A DNA stretch of 56,778 bases from Williamsoniiplasma lucivorax ATCC 49196 (GCF_000518285.1 NZ_JADH01000008.1:1-56778), one strand, 5' to 3'. Positions 32,532 to 43,725 are shown, numbered from the stretch's first letter. The notes: a model not told the origin generated them from the sequence alone. Numbers and translations are program-made.

Positions 32532-35393
32532 ATGAAAAAGATATTAAGTATATTAGCCAGTATTTCATTAACGGTTCCAACCACTTTACTTGTTGTGAGT
32601 TGTGGAACCAGAATTATAAATTTGAGTGATTTAGAAACAAATATTGGAGGAATCGATGGATTAGCTGATAATTATATTATTGAAGGCATTCGCAAGGCAA
32701 ATCCAGGTTATTATTTTGGTGTGGGTGACTTAAGCATTAATTTTGACACATTACACACTGATGACGGTGAACCAAAAACTGGATCAGTCGAAGTCGAAGG
32801 AAAAAGAATAGATGCTGGAACTTTTACAGTTCAATTTACGCTTAATTCAGCCGATTTAAGTGAATTAGAAAGATTAATTGCTGAAGCTGATGACACCATC
32901 CAAGGTTCTAAAATTGATCAAGCATGGTTTACTTTTAATCAAGCAATTGGGTTTGCAAAAGGAGTTGTGGAAGTGAGCCCATTAGCCCATAAACAATTAG
33001 CTGTTAATGGGGCATACTATGACTTAAACTGAGCAATGTATGAATTTAAAGAAGCAAATGATAAAAAACTAGATCTTTGAATGTTAAATGCCAATATCGC
33101 TTCGGCAAAAGATGTAGTTAAAACTGATCAAAAAGATCCGGCAGCTAAAGAAGTATTACAAAATGCAATTACGGCTGCTGAAGCAGTTCGAGACAACGCA
33201 AATGGTCAAATTTGAACAAAAGAAGAACAAGAAAAGATTGCCAAAGCAGCAGATACTTTATGAAGTGCAGTAGTTACATTTATTATATTACCAAATACTA
33301 ACCAACCAACTAAACATCTAAACCAAGAGCAAAACAACTTAAATTTCAGTGATAGAATGCCAACAAATGTTTTAGAAAATGAAAACCAACGATTAAGTGA
33401 TCAATTAGTTTTAGAAGGAGAAAATATGTCAAGAGCTACTAATGATTTAGACAATGTTAATAAAACACCACAACAAGATTTAGAAGCCTTGTTAGCACAA
33501 GCAAAAGTTCTTGAACAAAAAGATAAATCTTTTGATGAATATCTGAAATTAAGAAAAGCAATTGGACATGTTGAAGGAATTTTAAGTGTTTATGAAAATG
33601 AAACAGAAAATGGAAGTGTTTTAAGTTCAGCTATTGCAGATTTCAAATCTGCAATGAAGACATTTACTGAAAGTCCTGATTTAAAAGCAGAGAAAGCAAC
33701 TGCAAAATTAAGTGACAGAATCAAAACAGCAACTGATGCTATGGGTTCAAATCATTTTAAACCAGCAGAAATAGTTAATAACTTGCAAGGTGCAATAATC
33801 ACAGCTAATGGTGTTGTAATTGCTAATTTAGGAATTAGTGAAGAAAAGCAAATTTTAGAAGCAATAAATGAATTACAATTAGCAATTCTTAAATTTTATG
33901 CAGCCGATAAAGCATTGGCAGACTATCGAGAATTGGATAACACAATTATTGAAGCAAAAAATTTATTTGAAAATGAAAAAGATAATAAAATTCAGTCAAT
34001 TGTTGAGAAGTTAGAACGTGAAATTATAAAAGCTCAAGAAGTTCGTGGTCAAAACTTAACACTTGATCTCCAAGATCAAGTAAATCAAGTCGTTAAAACA
34101 TTAAAAGACACAATGAGATGATTTAATGATGAGGCATCTAATAGAAAAGAAATTAGTGAATTAATTAAAGTCACTAATTTAGGTCGAATAGAAGATAATA
34201 AAGAAACTTTTATTAAAGAAGCCATTATTTCTAAAAATCCAGGTGTGACGGATAAAAATTTTGCAGTTGATATAGCTTCTATAACCAATAATAAAGCCAC
34301 AATCAAAGGAATTGGTGATTATAAAGGGACAATTGAAGTAACATTTTTTATAAAAATCAGACATATTTCTACAATTGAAAATGAATTACAAAAAGTCATT
34401 GATTCAAAACAAGACGGTCTCTGAACTATCCAACAATTAGAAGAGGCTTTCGTAAATGCCAATCTAGATATTAAAGATGGAATTAAAATAGATTCTAAAG
34501 GTTCTCTTGAAGATCAAAAAATAGGTGTAAGTAAATTTACAATTACAGGTAAAGCAATAGATGGTTCTAATAATTTTCAATATGAAGGGGAAATAATTTT
34601 ATATCATGTTTTAAATAAAGAAAAACAAGATAAAACAATTTTCATCGATGCTGAAAAAAACGTCTTTCAAATTAGGGCTGATTGAGCTCCTGAAGGAACA
34701 AAAGAAATCGCTCATATTGGTTGAGATGAAATGAAAAAAGCCCATCGTGCACCTGGAACAATCCTAAAAGTGCCAAACTATATCAGTCCTGAAATTAAAA
34801 GTTTAAGTGAATTTTTTAAAGATGCTGCTCAATTTAATGGTAACATTTCGAATTGAGACACTTCAAATGTAGAGATTATGGCCTATACATTCCAAGGTGC
34901 AACATTATTTAATGGTGATCTTTCAAATTGAAATACTTGAAATGTAATAAGTATGAGATATATGTTTCACAATGCATCAGCATTTAATAGTGATATTTCA
35001 AAATGAGACACTAGAAATTTATTAGAAATGGAATCTATGTTTGCAGACGCTAAATCATTCAATCATGATCTTAAATGAAACGTTAGTCAAGTGTTAATTA
35101 TGGCAAATGTGTTTAAGGGAGCATCTGCGTTTAATGGAGATATTTCCGATTGAGACCCTTTAAATGTAACAACTATGGCTAACATGTTTCACAGTGCATC
35201 AGCATTCAATGGTGATATTTCCAGTTGAAATACTAAACAAGTAACTAATATGAATATGATGTTTTATCAAGCAAAAGAATTTACACGAGATCTTTCTGAT
35301 TTGCAAGTTCCAAAAGTAACAACTCACGCAAATTTTGCTTTATATTCAGGAATTCAAAATGATACTCGAAAACATCCTAAATGAGTTCCTTAA
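32532..35393 (+). CDS. FIVAR-DUF285 lipoprotein, 953 aa, apparent fusion
   Basis: The signal peptide MKKILSILASISLTVPTTLLVVSCG keeps the lipobox Cys. An N-terminal alpha/beta domain and two FIVAR-like repeats are followed by a polar linker (about residues 270-315) and then three more FIVAR repeats that begin like the mature N-terminus of the neighbours (KLRKAIGHVEGILSVYENETEN). Two alpha/beta domains (ISELIKVTNLGRIEDNKETF; YKGTIEVTFFIKI) and DUF285 repeats from about residue 746 follow. So an extra module set was placed in front of a paralogue-like protein. Most repeats keep (W/F)-type DIS.WDT pattern; one is shortened (HDLKWNVSQV). It ends at TAA 35391-35393. Confidence 0.86.
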
Positions 35394-35521
35394 ATAAAAT
35401 TAAAAGGAGCCAAATTAAATCAGTATCATAAAATAACGTAATATTTTTTCAACATAAATGTATATATGATTTTTGTATAAATTCATATATACAAAAATCG
35501 GTAAAGACCTCCGAAATAAAA

Positions 35522-35645
35522 AGTTATGCTCTTTTATTTAGTAATGCATCTACATTTGATAGCAATATTTCAAATTAAGATACTTCAAATGTAACTAGTA
35601 TGAAGATGATTTTTTTGAAGCCACTTTATTTAAAATTTGAAGGTA
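35522..35645 (+). pseudogene. DUF285 repeat shard
   Basis: Plus-strand codons give LFSNASTFDSNISN, then TAA (35576-35578) where Trp is expected, then DTSNVTSMKMIF; the next frame continues FFEATLFKIWR. This is one DUF285 repeat with a TGA-to-TAA change and a frameshift in a T run. It lies 130 bp after the 953-aa gene and has no start, ribosome site or promoter. Confidence 0.7.
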
Positions 35646-35701
35646 GGGTGATAATTAAATCATGAGTAAAAATGCATTTGCACAAAAATCTATAAACACC
35701 T

Positions 35702-35744
35702 AAACTATAATGCTTCGATTTTGAAGCATTATAGTTTTTTTAAT
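35702..35744 (+). terminator. Strong intrinsic terminator after the FIVAR-DUF285 cluster
   Basis: A 15-bp perfect stem, AAACTATAATGCTTC/GAAGCATTATAGTTT (35702-35716/35723-35737), with a 6-nt loop and T tail. Confidence 0.85.
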
Positions 35745-35768
35745 AGTTCAATTAAATGATGGATTAAT

Positions 35769-35802
35769 AAAAAATCCCCACCAATGAATGGTCGGGAATT
35801 TG
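35769..35802 (-). terminator. Intrinsic terminator of ldh
   Basis: On the minus strand CCCGACCA/TTGGTGGGG form a stem around TTCA, followed by ATTTTTTATT. Confidence 0.65.
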
Positions 35803-35830
35803 TTGTGATATCTTTACAAACTTTGCTAAA

Positions 35831-36787
35831 TTATTTAATGGCGTCTTGAGCTTTAGCAACTGATAGTTTTAAAGTTGCAATTGATGCATCCATTTTCATT
35901 TGTTCGTCAGCTGTTAATTCTCATTCGATAATTTGTTCAATGCCTTGAGCTCCGATGATTGCTGGTACTCCTGAATAAACATCACTATTTTTGTAAATGT
36001 TATTTAATTTAGCACCAACCATTAAAGTGGCTTTTTCGTCTCTTAAAATAGCACGAGCAATTTTAGTTAAGGCTGCTCCAATACCATAGAAAGTGGCGCG
36101 TTTTAATTCAATAATTTTGTATGCCATCTTGACAGCATCATGACTAATTTGGTCTAATTCAGCTTGGGTAATTTTGCCATCTTTGATGTATTGAGCAATT
36201 GGTTGCCCCATGATAGCAGCATGTGATCAAACTGGTACAGCACTATCTCCATGTTCTCCAACAAAATAAGCGTCAACAGCTTGAGCACCAACTCCAAGTT
36301 TTTCAGCAACTAATCTTCTTAAACGTGCTGAATCTAAAGTTGTTCCTGAACCAATGACTCTGGCTTCAGCAAACCCTGTTACTTGTTGATAAATTAAAGT
36401 TAAGACGTCAACAGGGTTAGAAGCAATAATTGTTATTCCACTAAATCCACTAGCTTTGACTTGTTGAGCAATTTCTTGCATAATCACAGCGTTCCCAGCG
36501 ACCATCTCTAAGCGGGTTTCGCCAGGTTTTTGTGGTCTTCCTGCTGTAATCACAACTAAGTCAGCATCTTGACAATCTTGATAATCACCAGCCTTAATCC
36601 CAGTCACAGGTAATGGTAGGATTGACATTGCATCAGACAAGTCAATCGCATTCCCTTCAGCTGCTTGTGGAAAGGCGTCAATTAAGACATACTCACTTGC
36701 CAATCCTTGATTAATCGCAGCATAAAGAAATGATGTTCCAACAGCTCCTGCTCCAATTAATACTACTTTATTTGATGTTTTTTTCAT
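35831..36787 (-). CDS. ldh: L-lactate dehydrogenase
   Basis: 318 aa. The NAD-binding motif GAGAVG is at residues 12-17; the catalytic histidine is H179 in VGEHGDS. The substrate loop reads AGRPQKPGETR, with Gln at the position that favours pyruvate, whereas malate dehydrogenases have Arg. GTTLDSARLRR is the usual helix after the catalytic Asp/Arg pair. It reduces pyruvate to lactate, regenerating NAD+ in a fermentative organism. An AAGGGAG ribosome site and TATAAT-like box lie in the 64-bp gap to the upstream membrane protein gene, so it may have its own promoter. Confidence 0.95.
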
Positions 36788-36851
36788 GTATCTTGTTCTC
36801 CCTTATACTTTTATTATTATAAACCTGATTTGGTGATTTAAAAAAGGAAAA

Positions 36852-37478
36852 TTACTCATTTTCCTTTTGGTTATTTTGGTTCATAAATGGATTGTCTTGG
36901 CTTTTTTTTAAGAATGTTTCAGCATCACTCGTGCGTTGTTTTTGCACCTTGACTAAAATTTCCTCATCAGAAATTTTAGTGTTTTTGTTTTGCTGTTTTT
37001 CTTGTTGGATTAGTTTATGTTCTTCGACATTCATAAAGATATGTTCATCAATTCTGGAAGCTGCTTCTAAAATCGAAGCAGTCACTAAAAAGAGAAACAT
37101 CACCCCCCCAAAAACCAGTACAATTATTTTTAAATCTGTGCTTAAAATCTTATCATTTGCAAACATCACTAAAAGATTAATTAAACCAAAGATTAAAGCA
37201 AGACTATAAAAAGTGATTGCTAAATATCATTTTAAAAGATCTTTTTGACTACGTTCATAATTGGTTTTGGCCATTAATTTAAAACGAAAGAAGAAATAAA
37301 TAAACAATGCCACAAAACCAATAAATCATAATGAAATATCGACACTAATAATTACCTTTCAAGAGATTGACGTTTTAAAAATAGCAATAACTACAAAAAC
37401 AAAAGCCCCAATTAACAAAGTTGCTGCAAATGTAGCTAAATATTTTAATCTCGTATAGCTTTTAGAATTGTTTTGCAT
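36852..37478 (-). CDS. Four-TM membrane protein of unknown function, 208 aa
   Basis: Rejoined across TGA codons. Four hydrophobic segments: LATFAATLLIGAFVFVVIAIF, VIISVDISLWFIGFVALFIYFF, WYLAITFYSLALIFGLINLLVMF and LKIIVLVFGGVMFLFLVTASIL. A charged cytosolic-type tail of about 70 residues follows (EEHKLIQQEKQQNKNTKISDEE...) ending NQNNQKENE. No family recognised. Its ATG lies 17 bp inside the end of nagA, implying translational coupling. Confidence 0.75.
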
Positions 37479-38610
37479 AGATCACCTTTCCTTCTGCAAT
37501 GGTCATTTCGACATGTAAATCACGATCTAACACGACAATGTCAGCTAATTTTTTTGGCGCTAATGAACCTGTCTTATTATAAATGTTTAATTGTTTAGCA
37601 ATATTAATTGAACTCATTTTAATTAAATCAAGCATGCTTGCATTGGTGTATTGTTTCATCGTGCGGACATTATGATCAAAAGTAGCTCCAGATCCAGCTA
37701 ATGCTCCATTGGATTTCAAACACACCTTCATCCCAGTTTTGATAACTGGTAATTTGCCTAATAAGTAATTTCCATCACGCAAGCCTTTAGCATTCATTGC
37801 ATCAGTAATGATGCAAATATGATTTGGTCCTTTAATTTTATAAATTAATTGTAAAATTTCAGGCTGTAAGTGAATGCCATCACTAATAACTTCAGCTAAA
37901 ACATCTTGATGGTTAAAAGCAGCTACCACTAAACCTGGACGATGTTGGTCAACCCCACTCATCCCATTAAATAAATGTGTCACATGACGCACTGCTAATA
38001 AATATTCTTTTTCAAACTCTTTAGCAGTCATGTTAGTGTGGCCAACAGCAGGAATAATTTTATGTCTTAATAAAAACTTAGTGTAACTACCATCTTGTAA
38101 ATCAGCAGCATAAGTCACCATTTTTAAATTATTTTTTGATCATTGCATGACTTTTTCAGTTAATTCTTCACTTGGTTTGATTAATAGTTTTTCATCATGA
38201 GCGCCTTTTTTTTCAGGAGAAATAAATGGTCCTTCCATATGCGCTCCCAGACAAATTGCTCCTTTACGGTCCACACGACTCATATACTCACCAAATTCTT
38301 GGTAATTTTTTTCCATGGTTGGAATGTTGGTTGTTACACTTGCTTGTAAATATTTAGTAATTCCTTCTTGGCCAACACTTTTAGCAAATAAATCAAAACG
38401 ATTTTTATTGCCAGTTTCAAAATCAACACCATATCCACCATGCACATGGCAATCAATAAAGCCAGGTAAAATTCATTTTCCTTTTAAATCCAAACCATCT
38501 TCATTAGTGTCACCAGGTGCAATATCTTTAATTCGATCTTTTTCAATAATCAAATATCCATTATCAATAATTCTATCTTCGAGAACTATTTTCGCATTTT
38601 TTAAAACCAT
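37462..38610 (-). CDS. nagA: N-acetylglucosamine-6-phosphate deacetylase
   Basis: 382 aa, amidohydrolase fold. FIDCHVHGGYG (H55, H57), the metal-binding glutamate in GAHMEGPF (E126), AVGHTNMT, VTHLFNGM and the catalytic aspartate in CIITDAM are all present. It removes acetate from GlcNAc-6-P, giving glucosamine-6-P for glycolysis or cell use. nagB is not in this window. The start at 38610 has GAGAGGAA upstream. It follows recD2 after 34 bp and overlaps the downstream membrane protein gene, so these form one unit. Confidence 0.95.
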
Positions 38611-38644
38611 CTTTAGTTCCTCTCTTCTAAATTAATTTTATACC

Positions 38645-40852
38645 TTAAATTTCTTGCTTGTGGAGTTTATCAATGATTGTTGTTTTTCTATTTCTTGCTT
38701 TAATTTTAATTGCTTGCATTAAAGTGTAAAAATCTCCAACAATCATCAGTTTTTCTTTAGCACGGGTAATGGCTGTATAAATTAATTTTTGATTTAAAAA
38801 GTTAGGTGATGGATGACCAGCTTCGAGCACAAAAACCACACGATTATATTCACTTCCTTGGGTTTTATGCACACTGGCAGCATAACCAAGTGAAACTTCA
38901 TTAAAGTTCTCGGTTTTTAAAAAGACAGTGCGATCATTGTCAAATTTAACTTCAGCCTCTAAGAACTTATTTTTTTCAAATGTTAAATTTTGAATAATTC
39001 CCATTTCTCCATTTGTTAATTCTAAAGCTGCTTCATTTTTTAAATACATAATCTTGTCTTCTTTAGCAAAACGATAACGATTACGATCATAAACTTCTTT
39101 GGTTTGTACTAAATTTTTATTAAAGCTTGCTTGAATAAAAGTATTTAAATTTTCAATGCCAATGCCACCTCCATAAATTGGGGCAATCACTTGGTAATCA
39201 AAAGCAGAAAAATTGGCTTTTTCCAAATAGAATTGGTAATCCACTTGGATGTTTTTTAACATTCCTTCCACATTGGTATCAAATAAAGTTTCAATTTCAG
39301 GATGGGCATTTCAATCAAAATCATCAATTGTTTGGGTTTCAATTGCTTTAGCTAAAGCAATAATGCCATTACCTTCTTTTTGACGGTGAATGGTATTTAA
39401 TTTGACTTTTCTAAACATATTAGAACGAATTAAATCCTCGAAAATGTTTCCGTAACTAACAGATGGTAATTGGTTGTAATCACCAACTAAGACAATTTTT
39501 TTTAAGTGTCCTTTGGCACTCAACAATTGCGCAAATAAACGATTATCAACCATCGAAAACTCATCAATAATAATTAAATCTTGAGTTAAAGGATTATATT
39601 GATTGCGTTTGAAGTTATCTTTTTCATCAGCTTCTAATAATTTATGAATGGTACCAGGAATTGAAGAATGCAAAGTTTTTTTAAATCGCGCACTAGCTTT
39701 TCCAGTTGGTGTGGCAATGGCAAAATTAGTGTTATGATAAACATTTTCATAAAGTTTGGCAATTCCTTGAATTAAACGGGTTTTCCCTGTTCCAGGTCCC
39801 CCAGTAATTAAAGTGATTGGATTTTCTAAAAAGATTTTAAATGCTTTAATTTGGTCTTCATCAAATTTGAAATCAACAATCCCCGTTTCTTCCCCCATTG
39901 CTTTTTCTAAATCACCCAAGACTTTTTCTCAAGCAATGGATGGGGGAGTTGTGGTTTTATTATTTAACATTTCTATCAAACTACGCACAATCATCTCTTC
40001 ATCTTCTCAAGCTTCACTTGCATAAAATTTATCATCAATAATATACACTAATTGATTTTCACAAGCATAGGCTAAACCTTGAATAAATTCTGCTTCATCA
40101 ATTTGTAAAGTTTTCATCGTTCTGCTTTTAATTAAGCTTGTTGTGGTGTAAGTATCGCCTGAATTAAAAGCAAGATCAATGGCTATTTTTTGAATTCAAT
40201 AACCAATTCTTTCTGGAGCATTTGGATTTAAACCAAAATAAACCGCAATTTTATCAACTTCATTAAATGGTCTAATTTTTAGTCTTTGGGCAAAACTAAA
40301 AAAATGATTTTCAAAAATATGACGAATTTCTTGTTCAGATTCACACAATGTTTTGACATGATTATAAATGTCAATTTTTAATTCATTTTCATAAAATAAA
40401 ATTTGTAATTGGTTTTGTTCAGCTTGAATTTTTAATTGTTTTTCTACAATCCCTGCTAAATGATGTGGTAAATCTTGGACTTGATAGAGTTGTTCATAAT
40501 TGAGTTTAATTGTCGCAATGGTGTCTTCACCAAAATAATCAACAATCACTTTGGCATATTTACGCCCAACACCAGGAAATAAATCACTCGAAAAAAAGCG
40601 GATCACAGCATCAGGAGAATTAATCGTCGCTGGACGAAAACTAGTTACATTAAAACTTTTTCCATACATTGCATGTTCTTCCAGTGTTCCTTGAATTTCA
40701 TAAAGTGTCTTTTTTTCCATGCTAGCAATCGCACCTTTGATTTTGATTTGCATTTTAGCATTCTTTTCCATGCAAAAAAGTGCCATTGCTCAGCCGCTAT
40801 CTTTTTTAGTTAGGATTCTTGTTAAATAACCACGTATAATTTTGTTTTCCAT
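38645..40852 (-). CDS. recD2: RecD2-type DNA helicase (ExoV alpha subunit-like)
   Basis: 735 aa. The N-terminal OB and HhH regions (IRGYLTRILTKKDSGW; LFPGVGRKYAKVIVDYFG) are followed by SF1B helicase motifs: Walker A GGPGTGKT at about residues 351-358, LIIDEFSMVD (motif II), VLVGDYNQLPSV (III), and near the C-terminus SLGYAASVHKTQGSEY and LIYTAITRAKEKLMIVGD (V/VI). RecD2 is the 5'-3' helicase found in bacteria without RecBC and has roles in replication-fork repair. No recB or recC is seen here. It starts at 40852 and precedes nagA by 34 bp. Confidence 0.95.
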
Positions 40853-40944
40853 ATTAAATATTTTACTAGATAAGCATCTGAAAAGGTAAAAATAAAATTG
40901 GGAGAGTCAATAAAGTTTTTAAAACTAAGCAATTTACAAAGAAA

Positions 40945-40972
40945 AAAAATCAAGTTTGATCACTTGATTTTT
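40945..40972 (-). terminator. Intrinsic terminator after the 41003-41926 membrane protein gene
   Basis: An 11-bp stem, AAAAATCAAGT/ACTTGATTTTT, around a 6-nt loop, ending in T residues on the minus strand. Confidence 0.8.
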
Positions 40973-41002
40973 AACTTTTATCTTTTTGCAAATTAAGCCA
41001 AA

Positions 41003-41926
41003 TTAAGCTTTTTGTGTTCTTTCGGCTTCGGCTTGTTTTGTTGCCAATGCTTCATATGAATGCATATGAACAACACCTTCTTTATTTCAAATTCCTTTGA
41101 TAGTTGCCATTGTTAATCTAATAACTAACATAACATACATAAATGTTCATACTAGACGGAATAGGGCATTCATGATCAGAATGAATCCGAAAAATCCATC
41201 AGCTTCAGAGAACGCTCTCATCATATCAAGGATTGCGGCAATTAAACGAATAATAGCCATGAAAATTACACCAATTAATTCTAATGTAATAATTGCTAAT
41301 CAAACTGTTGAAATTGCTTTCATGATTGAAGCTTTTGATGTGTTAGCATCTGCCAATTCTTGTTCGGCATTTTTAGATGAGAACAAGAAGAATGTTGGTG
41401 CTGATAAAGCTAATAATCCAATTAATAAAATCATTAAAACTAATGGTCCTGTTGAACTAATTAATTCTTTCATCGGAATTTTTCCCATGACTGTTCCACC
41501 AATGAATAACATTGCCAAACCAATCATAGCTCCAAAAAAGCCAACTTGTCCCATTATATTTGAGATTGTGTAACGAGGACTGATTGTTGATGTAGTATTA
41601 ACATTTGGCATCATTGTCATGATGAATGGAGTGAAAATTCCATTTAATGATAAACTTAATGCTGAAATAATAAATTTATTGTTTGCAATCACTTCATCAG
41701 AATTGTTTTTGACAAATCTGATGATTCAAATTCCTACAAAAATTGATTTTCAAGCAAAGTAACTAATGATTGTTAAAACCACTGTTGATGTGATTGGGTT
41801 CATGGTAGTATTTCATCGACCAGGGTTGAAAGCAACAACTCCGGCGATAAACATACAAACTCCCATCACGATCCCAAAGACTTGGGCGATATAGATAAAC
41901 GTTCTTGGTACGTATGATTGTCTCAT
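41003..41926 (-). CDS. Multi-pass membrane protein of unknown function, 307 aa
   Basis: At least six hydrophobic segments: FIYIAQVFGIVMGVCMFIAGVVAF, TSTVVLTIISYFAWKSIFVGIW, FIISALSLSLNGIFTPFIM, VGFFGAMIGLAMLFIGGTV, LVLMILLIGLLALSAPTFF and VWLAIITLELIGVIFMAIIRL, plus a C-terminal FILIMNALFRLVWTFMYVMLVIRL. The tail is short and charged. I do not recognise a transporter signature. The ATG overlaps the stop of the upstream flavoprotein gene (TAATG), so they are co-translated. Confidence 0.78.
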
Positions 41927-42525
41927 TAAAATTCTCCTGCTATTTTTTTAATTTCTTCTTTTAGTGTGAGTGCAGCTTCAGCTGGACTCATCTGATTTAA
42001 AGGGGGGAGTTTTGTTCCGGCTAATAAAATTGGTGTTCCAACTTTAGCCCCAACAAATTCTCATGTACCTTTTAAATTTTCAGTATGGTTTCCTCAAGGG
42101 TATCACCCAAATGGTGCTCCTTGAGTAGTGATTATTTGCACTTTTAAGTGCGGTAATAATCCAATTGCATCTCCTTTTTTAGAATACTTATATGAAAATG
42201 TTTCATTAGCTAATAAAACATGATCTAAATAATTTTTCATCAACCCAGAAATATTAAAGTTATTCATTGGACAAGTCACTACAACTTTATCAACTTCTCT
42301 TAATTGTTTAATATATGCATGGGCATCTTCTTGATTTCAATATTCACCAGAGTCTGCTTGCGACAATGTAATTGACGCCATTTTCTCTTTATTTAAATCT
42401 AAATGAATAATTTCATCATTGGGATTTAACTCTAGATAATCTTTTAAAAATAAGTCGGCAACTCCTTTTGTATATGATTTTTCACTAGGAGTTGATGATG
42501 CATTAATTACTAATATTTTAGACAT
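41926..42525 (-). CDS. azoR: NAD(P)H-dependent FMN oxidoreductase, azoreductase (AcpD) family
   Basis: 199 aa, flavodoxin-like fold. The N-terminal phosphate-binding loop ILVINASSTPSEKSYT, the KVVVTCPMNNFNISGLMKNYLDHVLLANETF segment and VQIITTQGAPFGWYPWGN match the AzoR/FMN-dependent NADH-azoreductase family, which carry out two-electron reduction of quinones and azo compounds. The physiological substrate is unknown; a redox-protection role is inferred. Strong ribosome site GGAGGAGG before ATG 42525. It shares one base with the downstream membrane protein gene. Confidence 0.88.
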
Positions 42526-42599
42526 CTGTTTTTACCTCCTCCAATAATTTTAACAAAAACAAAAGGGAAAGTTGAAATTAATCCTCAAATATTTTTGTT

Positions 42600-42861
42600 G
42601 TGTAGATTTAGTAATGATGCTGTCTTAGAAGTTCATTAAGTAGAATCGTTACAAGCCTCATAATTAATGATATGGAAAGAAACGTTTTTGAAACTATAGA
42701 GCAAGTCATTCATAAAACAATAACAAAAAAACAAAACATTATGGTTGTTATTACTTTCACTGAAAACATTTTACCAATTACCATACATATTTTTATGTCC
42801 TAATCGAAGTTATTAAAGAAGAATTCATTTGAAAAAATATTGAAGTAAAAGCAAAAACAAA
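42600..42861 (+). other. Degenerate coding-like DNA beside an IS256 footprint
   Basis: A short frame (42672-42803, MERNVFETIEQVIHKTITKKQNIMVV in sections) is followed in another frame by YHTYFYVLIEVIKEEFIWKNIEVKAKTK running into the IS remnant. The two together look like a frameshifted gene end. I cannot assign a family. It could be an eroded transposase or another lost gene. Confidence 0.3.
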
Positions 42862-42899
42862 GGTCTGTGAAGAATTTACACAAAACTCTTTACAGACCC
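42862..42899. mobile_element. IS256 footprint: two terminal ends joined
   Basis: GGTCTGTGAAGAA (left-end-like) is directly joined to a right end ending CTTTACAGACCC, with only 38 bp in total. The sequence matches the ends of the elements at 295 and 56256 with a few changes. The interior has been lost. Confidence 0.65.
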
Positions 42900-42970
42900 A
42901 AATTTTTCACTTATAAATTTAGTATTTAAAATTATTTTTTTGCAACATTTCCATTACTAATTGATAGTGA

Positions 42971-43725
42971 TTAATTTACAATTTCATAATCATCATTTGA
43001 TTCAATTACTGGTTCATCTTGACTTATTTTCAATCTTTTAGATTCTTCAATGATATCTTCTTTAAATTGGTCATAAAACAAGTTAGTAGTATCATCAACA
43101 GACAACTCTTTAAAGTACTCTTCACTTGATTGACTAACAAAAGATATGTATTCTTTTCGTTTTGTTTCTTTAATGATTAAAGGAGCCAAGTCATGTTGTA
43201 AACATTGAAAAATCATAAGACTTCTTCCGGTTCTTCCATTTCCATCTTGAAATGGATGGATAGATTCAAACTCTAAATGAAAACTTATAATTTTTTTATA
43301 TTTTTTTTCTACTGATAAATTATCAATATTTAATGATGCAAATTTATATAAAAGGTTTTCAATTAAAGGATGGATATTTTTGTGTGATGGTGGAATTGTG
43401 TTTGAACCAGCAACTAAAACATCATGATCTCTAAATTGACCAGATACAATACCTTTAATATTGCTAGTCAAAGTAAAATGAATGTCTCTTATTAAATCTT
43501 TAGACATAGTTTTATTATGACTTAAAGATTTTTCAATAAAATTTTAAGTAAATTCATAGTTTTGAACCTCATTTAATTCACGAAATTAACAGATCTGTTT
43601 GGGGTTTTATTATCTAATAATAAACAATAAGTTTCACCAAAAGTTAATGTGTTACCTTCGATGTGAGATGAGTTAAAGGCATCTCTTAATTTTAAATCTT
43701 CTAAATATTTTTTTGTTAATTTCAT
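42971..43725 (-). pseudogene. Fic-domain protein, broken between inhibitory helix and catalytic domain
   Basis: The N-terminal piece (43725 to a TAA at 43573) begins MKLTKKYLEDLKLRDAFNSSHIEGNTLTFGET; SSHIEG fits the (S/T)xxxE(G/N) inhibitory helix of class II Fic proteins. One base is missing near 43582, and the next frame (RELNEVQNYEFT, stop, NFIEKSLSHNKT) leads into an open frame from ATG 43507 (178 aa). That frame contains the complete motif HPFQDGNGRTGR (catalytic H84). Fic enzymes transfer AMP to hydroxyl side chains. If the 178-aa frame is translated it would give a catalytic domain without its inhibitory helix; no ribosome site is visible before 43507. Confidence 0.8.

Noticed and set aside
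27703-35393. Reading all TGA codons here as stops, giving many small genes
   Set aside because: TGA falls at conserved Trp positions in valS, parE, comEC and the DUF285 repeats, so TGA is Trp throughout.
35831-36787. Malate dehydrogenase instead of lactate dehydrogenase
   Set aside because: The substrate loop has Gln (RPQKPGETR) where malate dehydrogenases have Arg.
41097-41573. A 158-aa plus-strand ORF opposite the 41003-41926 membrane protein
   Set aside because: It is a shadow frame of TM-coding DNA; the minus-strand frame is longer, has a coupled start and a terminator.
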